Of a stretch of DNA of 64,000 bases, positions 1-11,186 are shown in pieces. The position numbers and the translations under genes are program-made. The notes under the pieces are model-generated. The model saw only the letters and a list, made by a program, of their open reading frames with translations, did no database searches and was not told the origin of the DNA. Origin of the DNA: Rhizophagus irregularis (taxonomy: Eukaryota; Glomeromycota; Glomeromycetes; Glomerales; Glomeraceae). Within the stretch, counting starts at the first letter, position 1. Each line of letters starts with the position of its first letter. Location: positions 1,984,001 through 2,048,000 of the forward strand of contig NC_089439.1 in NCBI RefSeq assembly GCF_026210795.1, in the 5' to 3' direction.

Positions 1-469
1 CACTGGTTGCTGAATAAACACGCTCAATATAGTTAGTTTTAATGTTTAGTTTGAATAACTGAATCTTTGATTCCTAAGATAGAGTTTTTAAATAAATATA
101 TAATCATTTGTTTAACATGTGTGTATGCTGAGAAATTAACGCACGCTTATGTCAATGGCATAAAATTCGCTACAAAAATTACGAATTATATTCCTTGCCA
201 ACAAATATTTTCACAGAAAAATCTTGAATTCTTTCTATCTAATTTTAAATGACTTTATTGGCTATTTAAGGTCTTTGATAAATGAAACTAATAGAACAAC
301 CCCTAAAAAGCAAAATAATAAAGTTAATTAAAAAAAGCAAAAATTTCTCAATAACTCTATAAACATGATATTCTTAAAAATAAAATAAAATAAAATAAAA
401 TAAAAATGAATAGAAAAAAAGTTTTTTTTTGTCAATATAAAATATTATAGTATAGGGTTAATTTCAATC
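1..469. other. AT-rich stretch, no gene seen
   Basis: No coding sequence is supported here. It holds a short (AAAAT)n microsatellite near 376-406 and otherwise unstructured AT-rich DNA. The short open frame at 67-252 has no recognisable composition or motif. Confidence 0.5.
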
Positions 470-3030
470 ATTCTTATTATATGCCCTTATATGATGTTAA
501 ATATGTATAATTTTATAATATATATTTCTTATTTTTTATTTTTTTGCTTACGACTTAAAATGTTAAAAAATAACCACAGCTAAAATCGGCACTGTTTTTC
601 GGGGTTAAATTTAAGCAAAAATCGCACAATTGTGAGAAAACTAGAACATAATATAGAGAAGGGAATACTCATTATATATAATAAAAATCATATGATATAT
701 GTAAAAAAAAACCAAGGAGAAATAATATGCTAAAATAATAATACCTTTACTATTGGAAAAACAACTTTACATTTCACGCGCGTCAGATACCACTTTTACA
801 TGCGAATTTTTGATAACTTTTTATAATATTATTATAGTATTTAAATATCAACAAATGGCTTATAATAATAATCAACCAATCCAAATTACTAAAAGAAAAT
901 ATTTATTAATTATTTAATTGAGTTGTCAATTAGTTTAAAATTGGCACAATTTTTACTTTTTTAGCATTATATGTTCGGGCGAAATTTAACGAGAATTGCA
1001 TAGTTAATAAATTCACAAATACTAAACTGCGATAACTCAATATTTTTCAATAAAAATCATATATGTAAAAAAACCCAAGAAAAATAATATGTTAAAATAA
1101 TGATAACTTTACTATGGAAAAAAATGACTTTACATTGTAAGCGCGTCAGAATTCACTCGCTACATGTATTTTATACGATAGTGCCGTTCTTAGACGGATC
1201 TGCAATTAATTTAGAAAAAGTGATGGGAAATAAAGAGTGATGAGAAGAAAAGTGTTTAACTATTTATTCTCTGATTTAGAAAACGCCATTTGATTATGTA
1301 ACACAAATTTTAATTGGGGTTGTAATGCTTAATTTCGCTAATTTTCTTTAATTTAGGCGAAGTGCGCAAATGGGAAAAAATATTTATTCTCCGATTTAGA
1401 AACGTCATTTGATGTGACACAATTTTAATTTGGTTTATGATTGCTTAATTTAGCTAATTTTCTTAATTTAGGCGCGGTGCGGATACGTCCGATACATATA
1501 TGCTTACATATTTAAATATTATATATTATCAACAGGGCATATGTACGTCAGTGAAAAATGTATGCCTTTATATGTTAAATATGTATAATTTTATAATATA
1601 ATTCTTATTATTTATTTTTTTGCTTACTACATAAAAATGTCAAAAAGTAACCACAGCATATTTTATTAATTTACCTGGAGAAAAAGTGATAAGAAAAGTG
1701 TTTTTAAAACTATTTATTCTCCGATTTAGAAACGTCATTGATTATATAACACAAATTTTAATTTGTTTCAGTTATAATGCTTAATTTAGCTAACTTTCTT
1801 TAATTTAGGCGCAATGCGCTAATCGGCCGATACATATATGCTTATAACTTAAACCTTTTTTTCCATTTAAATATTATATATTATCAACAGAACATATAAT
1901 AAATCATGTACACGAAAAATGATTCTATTGTATGCCTTTATATGTTAAATATGTATAATTTTATAATATATTTCTTATTTTTTATTTTTTTGCTTACTAC
2001 TTAAAAATGTTAAAAGGTACTAACCACAGCATATTTTATTAATTTACCTAGAGAAAAAGTGATAAGAAAAGTGTTTAACTATTTATTCTCCGATTTAGAA
2101 ACGTCATTTGATTATATAACACAAATTTTAATTTGGTTCATAATGCTTAAATTTAGCTAATTTTCTTTAATTTAGGCGCAATGCGCTAATCGGCCGATAC
2201 ATCCGATACATATATGCTTACATTATATAAGTTACTATTTACTTACTGCGCTAACTTAAAACCTTTTATTATCAACAAAACATATAATAAATTATGTATA
2301 CGAAAAATGATTCTATTGTATGCCTTTATATGTTAAATATGTATAATTTTATAATATATTTCTAATTTTTTACTTTTTTGCTTACTACTTAAAAATGTTA
2401 AAAAGTAACCACAGCATATTTCTTAATTTACCTAGAGAAAAAGTGATAAGAAAAGTGTTTAACTATTTATTCTCCGATTTAGATACGTCATTTGATTATA
2501 TAACACAAATTTTAATTTGGTTTATAATTGCTTAATTTAGCTAATTTTCTTAATTTAGGCGCAATGCGCTAATCGGCCGATACGTCCGATACATATATGC
2601 TTACATTATATTTAAATATTATATATTATCAACAGGGCATATAATAAATTATGTACGTGAAAAATGTATGCCTTTATATGTTAAATTTTATAATATAATT
2701 CTTATTTTTTATTTTTTTGCTTACTACTTAAAAATGTTAAAAAGTAACCACAGCATATTTTATTAATTTACCTTATAGTGAAAAAGTGTTTAACTATTTA
2801 TTCCCCGATTTAGATACGTCATTTGATTATGTAACACAAATTTTAATTTGGTTTGTAATGCTAATTTTCTTTAATTTAGGCGCAATGCGCAATTCGGCCG
2901 ATACGTCCGATACATATATGCTTACATTATATAAGTTACTATTTACTTTACTGCGCTAACTTAAAATCTTTTTGTTATATATTATCAACAGGGCATATAA
3001 TAAATTATGTATGCGAAAAATGCTTCTATT
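470..3030. repeat. Degenerate tandem repeat array, period about 330-390 bp
   Basis: One sequence recurs many times. The anchor TATGCCTTTA occurs at 1561, 1931, 2319 and 2667 (spacing 370, 388, 348). A second anchor, CGATTTAGA, lies at 1392, 1722, 2091, 2475 and 2806. Each unit also carries a near-palindromic GGCGCAATGCGC followed by CGGCCGATAC and CATATATGCTTACAT. The first part (470-1200) is a more diverged version: two blocks at about 685-790 and 1050-1150, ending in GCGCGTCAG, are about 363 bp apart. Unit lengths vary through internal deletions. The array stops abruptly near 3030. There is no coding potential. It could be a satellite or tandem copies of a non-autonomous element. Confidence 0.85.
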
Positions 3031-4980
3031 GGTAAACCTAAATACAAGATGAAAACGAAATAAAATTAATTGTCATCAAAAGATTGCCTTTGTTTGTCTT
3101 GTATTAAAGCTTGATATTGCGCAATACAATTTACATTATACTGGTTAGTATTATACAGTAATACACGATTTAATAATAATCAGATGATAACCGAATAATT
3201 ATTAGTTATATCTGTTGGTTCACTGTACGTAATGCAAGGGCAAATTTATCCTATTCCAGGGCTATAGACTCATCCTGTTTTAAAAAAAATTATTTATTTA
3301 TATAGGGGTACAGATTGATAACCTATACCCGAAGTTGTACTTTGTCACGTGATGTTAAACGCACCGCTGAAGTCAATAATTCCCGATAATACGGGGCCAT
3401 ATAAAAATTTTCCGAAAAAAAAAATGATCAATTTTCCAAAAAATTTTTTATAGGGTACGTGAAAGAATAAATGAATACAACTGTACTTACACATTTTTTT
3501 TTTACAAATTTTATTATATTATATCATATCATTTTTGTTAATGTATTATGTACACTACATATAAAATAAATAAGTGAATGTTGAAAAACAACACAAATTT
3601 CGATAATGAATATACCATTCAAGAACGTGGACAAATTTTTTCTTTTTTTTTTAAAAAAAAAATGGCTTTAGAAATGTCACGTGACATTATTATATTAAGT
3701 AATGTTCATCACATAATTATAAATGTTACGGCCGAAGTACTATTTCAAGAGATTGAATTTGAAATTTCCTATTTATTGCATATAGGTTTAGTGTTGTAAC
3801 CAATTCTAAAAGTCATTATACATATTTTAATTTCCTAAAAGTGGAATACAAGTAAGTAATATGCCGATTTTTTTTTTAAAAAAAAAAATTTTTAAAATGA
3901 TAAAATTATATTCCAAATTTAGTATTATTTAGTAACCACATGTTTTTTTAGATACCATATACTTTGTTTTCAAAAATTTGGCATTTAAAAGTCATTGAAA
4001 AAAAAACTCCGTCATAATTACCATATCGAGGGATCATTTATAATAGTACTCATAGCTTGAAAACCTAAAAGAATCAAAAATAATCTTTTATTGAATAAAA
4101 TATTAAAGTAAAAGAAATAATAACTAAAAGTTTTTATTTTATAAATATATTTTTTAATTATATCCATATACTGCTAACAAACAACATTCTGTATTTATCA
4201 AAACAATGATTACCTATTTTTACTCGATGAAACAAATAGAAAGTTCTAAGAGAAATATAATCGATCATTTCCAAAGTCGTTGAATCGTCCATATTTAATC
4301 CTGAAATTCTTTTGTGATGACACATGATATCAATTCGAATGCTTAAGATAGTCTCTTTGCAATCATCATAACAAGATTCTAACGAATTTGGCATGATATT
4401 GTCTTAAATAGATTAATAAGAAAAATTTCATCTTTAAAATGACATCATCTCTCACATAATAAAAGTTGTATAAACAATAAAATCGATTATCTACTTATCA
4501 TTTATTTTATGCATAGATTACGTGAATAATTTATCTCGATATATATTGATTTTGTTAAAAATATAATCATGTATCACAATGGTAATGTTGTAATCTGTTG
4601 TAATTTGTTGTAATCTGTTCTTATAAAGTTATATTCGTTAAAAAAGAATTATTATTAATATAATTATAATATTGCCTTGGGGCTAAAATAAAGATGTTTA
4701 TGATGGCTAACTGCTAATGGTTAAAGGTAAAATGATAGCGGATTCGGAACTAAATCCAAAATTCCAAAATCGATTTTTTTTTTAATTTAAACATTTATTA
4801 TATATCATTTGATTTTGGACGAATAAATAATAAATAAATGTCATATTTATATAAACTTTATTTATGGATAATCATATTTTTTTACTAAATTCTAATAAAT
4901 TAATTCCTTCTTAAATTCTTTCGAGATTGATAAATCAAAATTCAAAATATCTTGCATAATCTCAAATTCAGTAAGTTATC
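3031..4980. other. Intergenic, no convincing gene
   Basis: AT-rich DNA with two CACGTG palindromes (3346 and 3678). Near 4588-4618 there is a threefold tandem of a 10-bp GTTGTAATYT unit. The only open frame with mixed composition is the minus-strand one listed at 4158-4394. Confidence 0.45.
4158..4394 (-). CDS. Possible small protein or exon, unrecognised
   Basis: This is a 78-codon open frame with an ATG start. Its amino-acid mix is more protein-like than the surrounding low-complexity frames, with several Cys, His and Asp residues, such as SCYDDCKET near residues 7-15 and MCHHKR near 24-29. No domain is recognised. A GT donor-like site (GGTAATC) lies after the KI residues near the end, so the true C-terminus could be spliced. 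It has no paralogue in the window and no clear promoter. It may simply be chance, and confidence is low. Confidence 0.2.
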   Translation of the reverse strand: MPNSLESCYDDCKETILSIRIDIMCHHKRISGLNMDDSTTLEMIDYISLRTFYLFHRVKIGNHCFDKYRMLFVSSIWI

Positions 4981-5150
4981 AGAATTCTGTGTACGTTGTG
5001 ATTACTGAGTGATTATAATTACAGGACGATTAAAGGACCATTACAGGACAACATTGTCCGATTTTTATCTGGTAATCTTCCTGTAATCTAATAATTTTTT
5101 TATCAAATGATTTATAGGGGGGTAGCACAATTTTGAAAAGAGCAATAATT
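4981..5150 (+). repeat. Dispersed repeat, arm A of an inverted pair
   Basis: The sequence from AGAATTCTGTGTAC to GGGGGGTAGCACAATTTT is found again in reverse complement at 9021-9199. Both copies contain multiple TTACAGGAC motifs and GTCCGATTTTTATC. The similarity is strong although 3.9 kb separates the arms. Confidence 0.75.
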
Positions 5151-5467
5151 AAGTTATCGTGTTAAATAATTCTGCTATGTAACGCTAATAATCACAAAAC
5201 AAATAATGATAAATGTGTTTAGATAATGATTAAATGATTCTTCCATTTTTGTAAATTAAGACTTCCTATTTGGTAAAAATAATCAATTAATATTGTCCCC
5301 AGATGGTATTTATCGATGATTTATTTTAGAAATTAAAAAAAAAAAGAAAAAATTTTCGCTTAATAAATCATTCGATAGAAAGATGATTATCGGTTAAAAC
5401 AAAAAAATAATTTAATTTTTATTATGTGAATGGGAATTGTGATACATTGAGGCTGAAACCATAGCCG

Positions 5468-5593
5468 CCCTATAAAAAATTTTTATCCGAATATTTCCAT
5501 TATTTCTCCGTGTCTTCCGTAAAAATTCCGCGAAAATGATACATTCACGGAAAAAACATGGAAAGATAAAACACGGATCAGATTTTTACAGGG
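5468..5593 (+). mobile_element. CCCTATAAAA-type MITE, 126 bp
   Basis: It begins CCCTATAAAAAATTTTTATC and ends TTTTTACAGGG. It is flanked by a direct CCG (5465-5467 and 5594-5596), read as a 3-bp target duplication. The interior carries TTCCGTAAAAATTCCGCG and TTCACGGAAAA, as in the longer relatives at 15661, 30779, 38963 and 45510. It has no coding capacity. Confidence 0.75.
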
Positions 5594-7887
5594 CCGATAC
5601 CGAGATAATTCGATGAAAGCAGTAAAAAACTAAAATAAAACTGCTGAAAAAACATTGGTTTTTAACGATTTACCACAGGATGCGCGCGGCGCAGTATATA
5701 GTCTAAAACCAATTCAACTAATTCACGCCATTCAGTCCTAACGTAAAATTTTTTCATCATCATTTTAGAAACACTGAAGTAAAATGATGATGTCAAAAGG
5801 TTTTTTATCTCCGAAAAACAATTCAATATTAATAACGACCATTAATAACGACCATTTTGTAAAATAAAGTTGATTCTTTTAGTTACTGCATTTTTGGTCG
5901 ATCATTGATTTCTTTATTTAGTAATTAAAAAGTGAATATGTTCGAAAATTGGTTATAAAAGAAAATATGATTTATTCTAAATTTATTTTTTTAGTAAAAT
6001 AATTAAGTTAACGTAATTGGGTAAAATACTTTAATGAATTACAGTTAGTCATATAATAATTACATTATTAATTATCAAAGAACTAAATTACAATATAATA
6101 AATATAATTTTGTTATGTCAATCAATTTTTCATAAAAACATCATTTTTTTTTTCTTTTTTCTCATGAAAAGTTTTTTAATGACAAATTTTAAAGATTAAA
6201 ATCATTCGTTCAGTACGCGTCAAACATGCATGAGTACTCCCTATTTGTGATACGTTACGATTTTTAACCCAATATTACTCACAAGTCATAAATAACATAA
6301 ATTCACTTTCTCATAAGTCATAACATTTCGTCATTCAATTTAAAAAAATAATTTAAGTAACATAAACGGAATTATAATAAATTTGATTTAATAAACAAAA
6401 AAGGTTAGTGTAAAAATGTTAATGATACCATACAGAAAACGAATATTTCCAATCGGGTTTATTAAATTCCATTGTACTAGTCACATTCTAAGATTAGGAC
6501 ATAAATGATAAAGAAAAGCCACACTTAACAATTTTTTTTCAATTCTCAATTATAAAAAAAAAGTAATATTCATAGATTATCTTAAAGGCCCCTTTTACCC
6601 ATTCATCTTTTTTTTCGTTTACTCGTGGTATTGCATGAGACGGTATGCACTTTTTAATAAGGTTTTTATAAAGTAAACATTAACTTATCAATTTATAATC
6701 GCTTTTTGAAAAGTAATATCGGACTTTTACCGATTATACACTCGCGTGATATACATTATAATAGTAAAGACAACAATAAAATATCATACATTAAACCAAT
6801 TATGATTTAGTTAAGTGCATCAAAATATTTCACAATAAATAAAGATCATTCAATCAATTGGTTCTTTAATTGCTTTAAATGACAACTACTATATCAAATA
6901 TTTACTTTTCACGCGTAATTTATCCACATTAAATTAGCTTGTTTACATTACGCGTATTCGTTGTATTTAAATAGTACATTACATTGTACATTGTATTTAC
7001 ATAGTACAAACAGTTTTATTATTCTTAATATCAAGTAATAAATACATTTTAATTGACTTTATTTGAAATTCAAATGATAACAGATAAGAGAAAATCATTA
7101 GATCCGACATCAACCGCAAAATCATACGTTATTTTTTTACGAATAAAATTTATATCTGGCTGTAAAGATTCCTGTTTTTGTAGTGTGTCATACTAAATAT
7201 TGTGTTTCATGCATTAATTCAGTTAGAATACAGATTGTCTCTTAAATAATAATAGCATATTTAATAAATTACGTAAAAACTGTTACATTAAATTCGCATT
7301 TGAACTTCGCTTACTTCGCTTAATTCGCTTGAGTTTTTTGATATATTGTGGTATATTGTTGTATAATAGTTGTATTTACATAATATAAAATGTAAGTTAT
7401 ACAAAATATCTTAACAAGTACTTAATTACGGGATCAATCACGTAAGTGTGTAATTCATACACTGAAACATTTTATTAAAAAAAAAAAAAGTTTAGTAAAC
7501 AAAAAATATTCGGTTCATAAGTTCTCATATAATCACGAAGTTATATCACAGTTTTATATACTTATTTTAGAACCTTTGAAAAATTATTTTTCTCCTACTT
7601 ATTAATAATTACTTAAAGTATGGTTCCTTTGTATGCTTCATTGGTATAGGTCACGTGATACACATGGTAATCCTCAATAATTCCTATTACATGTAAGTTG
7701 CGCCCCTGCATAATAAATTCAATATATTCATATAAAGCTCTCTTTAATTAATTGGATAACATTTCACTTTATTATATCAATTAAAAAGAAATAAAACAAA
7801 ATAAACCTAAATAAATAAAAGAAAAGAAAAATACAATAAATAAAATTGGATCATAAAAAAGAAAAAAATGAACTTAAATATGTCATA
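5594..7887. other. Intergenic, nothing coding seen
   Basis: AT-rich DNA with three ACGCGT palindromes (6215, 6911, 6950), one CACGTG (7652) and short simple repeats such as TTCGCTTA near 7310-7330. No open frame is supported. Confidence 0.45.
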
Positions 7888-8077
7888 ATGTCATCAAAAA
7901 TCATAATAATTTATAATTATTCATATATTTAAAGGGTTGATTGGTCGAGATTGTAAAGAAACAAATGATTGTGTTAACCTATTTTCTAATAAAGTAAATA
8001 AAAGCGAAGAAATTATCAAAAATTTTTGCGAAAAATTTGATAAAAAAGAGATTCTATTGCGGCGATCCCAGGATTAA
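7888..8077 (+). pseudogene. Broken copy of the small Cys family (copy 4)
   Basis: The sequence opens with ATGTCATCAAAA, the MSSK start of the family, but that frame stops after 14 codons. Shifted in frame, it then encodes DCKETNDCVNLFSNKVN followed by EEII, closely matching residues 37-59 of the intact minus-strand copy at 42583-42954 (DCKETNDCIKLFSNKIN). The first Cys of the CX2C pair is Gly here. The C-terminal block found in all intact copies is missing, with a stop at 8075-8077. It is therefore a frameshifted and 3'-truncated pseudogene. Confidence 0.8.
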
Positions 8078-9020
8078 AAAAAATTATAATCGATAAAAAT
8101 AAATTCAACTAAATTTTAATAACGACAATATTTTACGTTATTGACGATATAATAGTAATAATAGATAAAGCTTTAGGTTTTTTTTAACGAATCTGAAAAA
8201 AAAACTCGGTAAGTTTTAACCATTTTAGAGTTTTTTTTTTAACGGAAAGGACTTATCCCTACCTAGTACGCGTAAGGAGTGAGTGAAGGATTAAGAGTTA
8301 GTTGTAAGCACCATCAGTATATGAGCTTACAAAAAAAGAAAATAGAAAATATTGGTTTTATTGGATGTTTTTTCTACGCGTAAAATGTTTAATGGGCATC
8401 TGAAGGAATTAAAGTGTAAAGACTGTGAGAACCCGAAGCGTAGAAAAAAATTTTTGGAGAGATAAGGCTTTTACACTCGCTCTCAATCGGTGCTTTATAT
8501 AACAAATTCTTAAAGAAATGATATTATTTTACTTTATTTTAATAATCGGTTAATTGTTCATATTAAGATAAATTAATCTCATTAGATAAAGCCACATTAC
8601 CATAAAATATTTATTGAAAATTTTGTTGTATAGTTATATGTATATAATGTATAAATGTATAAATTAAAGATATTATATTACTTTTGAAAAAAAAATTGGA
8701 AATGTTAGTCCGGATTTGTGGCTCCGAATACCAGATTTTCCCGTGTATCAGAATTCCGAAAATGGAATACAGTTTAAGTCTAATGATTTTAAAAGAAAAA
8801 TGATTTTCCTTTCATGGGTTTATTAAATTATTAAAGTTAAGGACAAAAGTGCACATAAGGTTTTGCCGCTTCTTTTTATGGTAATTTTGATCATTTATTG
8901 GGAATTCATATTTTGATTTATCTAAAATTGTTTTATAAGGGATCAGAAGATCAAAGTTATATAGTACTATATAATTTTTTTTTTAAAAAAAAAATTATAA
9001 AATAAAATTTGTTTTATAAT
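8078..9020. other. Intergenic with one short CxxC-encoding frame
   Basis: No supported gene. A plus-strand frame near 8375-8460 reads MFNGHLKELKCKDCENPKRR and then stops shortly after. It is lysine-rich with one CxxC pair and looks like a coding scrap, but it has no partner elsewhere in the window. TTTTTTCTACGCG and CGTAGAAAAAA at its two sides form a short inverted repeat. Confidence 0.3.
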
Positions 9021-9199
9021 ATTATTGCGCTTTTAAAAATTGTGCTACCCCCTTATAATCATCTGATAAAAAAATTATTAGATTACGGGACGATTACCGG
9101 ATAAAAATCGGACAATGTTGTCCTGTAATTGTCCTGTAATTGTCCTGTAATCGTCCTGTAATTATAATCACTCAATAATCACAATGTACACAGAATTCT
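9021..9199 (-). repeat. Dispersed repeat, arm B of an inverted pair
   Basis: Reverse-complement copy of 4981-5150, from TTGTGCTACCCCC to CAGAATTCTG. It contains a local tandem of an 11-bp TGTCCTGTAAT unit repeated about four times at 9118-9162. The arm-A copy has fewer of these units. Confidence 0.75.
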
Positions 9200-10255
9200 G
9201 AAAACTGTGATAAATAGAAATTTCATTTTAATTTAATTATAAATTACGAAAATATGGAATTTCGGATTTAGCCATTTTAGCGAAACATGTTAACTACTGA
9301 TAACTGAACGCGCGAATGACACCTTAATAAAAATGACACAAATTATATTATTAATATTCACACGTAATCACGCAATTCTTTGATTCGAAATTAATATAGT
9401 AAAAGGTCATTTGAGCGTAAAACCGGAGTTAACTGGAACATGTATCGGTTAAAAAAATATTACATAGTACAGAAATTATAATTCATCTTTGGTATATTTA
9501 ATTCACTTCTAACAGATTGTAAAATTATATTTTTGTACAGTAGATTCTACTTAATAAAGAAATGCAAATATAAAAAAATGTGATCATTATTTCTAAATAA
9601 TTTTCGTTCTTTCTTTATTTTTTATTGCATATTATGACGCTAACATTAAAAACAAGTTTTTTTTATATGAAAAGAATAAACAAAAAAAAGCATTGAAACT
9701 TGCAGATCTCTTAAAAGTTTTGTATATAAATATGCAAGTAAAAAAATTTATTTCATATTTTAAGATAATTTGATTAATCGGATAAACAAGTGTTATGTAT
9801 GTTATGTAACACATCATATTACATCATCATTGGTTATTAAACGCGTTATTTTACATAATAATATTTTTTCAACTCAGATAAATTTTATACCCATCAAGCA
9901 AAATATTTACGCCAAGTAAATTAATGAATGTGTAAATACCATTTTCCTATGTACGCAAAACGCAATTGCTTGTATTGAAAAAAAAAAAATTAGAAAATCA
10001 AAATTCTCGTTAGAAAGATTATATGCCTGTATGGTATTAGAGTAGTAGCATTGCCAAGACTTAATTCAAGTTAACACGCACATAGAAACAACCAGTAATA
10101 ACAATTGTAATCAATAATTTTAATTTTAATTGAACATTTTTATTATATTCAATAAATTTAATTTTTTATCATAAAATAAAAATGATAAAATTTACAGATA
10201 AAATCTTATAATAAATGTCATCAAAAAATTTGCATAATTAAATCTTAAAAAAAAA
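9200..10255. other. Intergenic, no gene seen
   Basis: AT-rich, with one ACGCGT at 9841. At 10214 a short ATGTCATCAAAAAA resembles the start of the small Cys family, but a stop follows within seven codons. Confidence 0.4.
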
Positions 10256-10400
10256 ATGTCATCAAAAAAGGAATTAGAATACGAAATATCAAATTTTCCT
10301 TAAGGAAATTTACAAAAATTGGCAAGTTTTACGACACAAAATTGCAACAATAATAATAGTAAAAATAAAAAGAACTATAATAAAATTCATTATTTCTCAA
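10256..10400 (+). pseudogene. Internally deleted copy of the small Cys family (copy 5)
   Basis: It starts MSSKKELEYEISNF and, after an in-frame TAA, continues GNLQKLASFTTQNCNN. The second part matches the C-terminal block of the intact copies (ELEYDLS-FTLENLQKL--FTTQNCNN). The MSSK start is joined directly to ELEYE, so about 80 residues, including the CX2CX5C region, are gone. The stop lies where intact copies have TLE. This is a decayed paralogue. Confidence 0.8.
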
Positions 10401-11090
10401 ATTTCAAGAATAATGAAAATATCGAAATAAATTTATCGAATATATATATGTGTTTGTATATATATATAAATAAATTCGTTGATTTCCATGATGTATGATG
10501 TATTCGAATGTAAAATTAAAGATATGATCTTTTAATTTGATGGATAAGAAAAGTGTCAGAAAGCGGAATTTAAACGATAAGGAGGGTTTTTGTCATATAC
10601 ATATGTGTGTATATATATGTCTTTTTGGTTTTTTGCTTTCTGAGTTTTTGATAATTTTTTTTTTATTTTATTTTTTTTTGAATAGCTTTCAGCAGGATTC
10701 GAGTCCGCCCTTATATAGAGAATTTTAGATTAGAAATATTTGTCGGATAAATTCGGGTTATTCTAACATATTATTCATTCACTCATAAAATTTTCGGATA
10801 TTAGAAACGCCCAATTGTAAAACTACATGCAAACAATAATGTATTATGTAATCCCGTTTATATTTATTTTTCTTATCTATTAACTTTAAAATTCTTCTGT
10901 CGCATCCAAAATTCCAAGAATACGAGATTTTAAAGATAGTGTATTCCGTGGCGGAAGAAATTGGCGTTAACCATCATTTGTTGATAAAAAAAAATTACGT
11001 AATTGTCTAGACCTTCATGGATTGTATTTATTTTGTGAAGTATTTTTTTATATCTTTCTTTTAAATAATTATACATACCCGAGTAACCCG
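10401..11090. other. Intergenic, nothing seen
   Basis: AT-rich and low-complexity, with a T-rich tract near 10645-10680. The open frame at 10537-10728 is of low-complexity composition. Confidence 0.4.
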
Positions 11091-11186
11091 CCCCATAAAA
11101 ACGAAATGAGTTAAATTTATTTAATATTTGTGCTTATGCATGAACACAAATATAAAACGAATTTAACACGTTTCATCTTTATAGGG
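11091..11186 (+). mobile_element. CCCTATAAAA-type micro-MITE, 96 bp
   Basis: It begins CCCCATAAAAACGAAAT and ends GTTTCATCTTTATAGGG. It is flanked by a direct CCG (11088-11090 and 11187-11189). The whole element is an imperfect palindrome: GAAATGAGTTAAATT faces GAATTTAACACGTTTC. Its ends and 3-bp target duplication match the larger elements of this group, but the interior is unrelated to the 190-bp copies. Confidence 0.7.

Noticed and set aside
3578-3799. 73-codon plus-strand frame
   Set aside because: Contains a homopolymer-derived Phe/Lys tract and a CACGTG repeat motif, and shows no conserved features.
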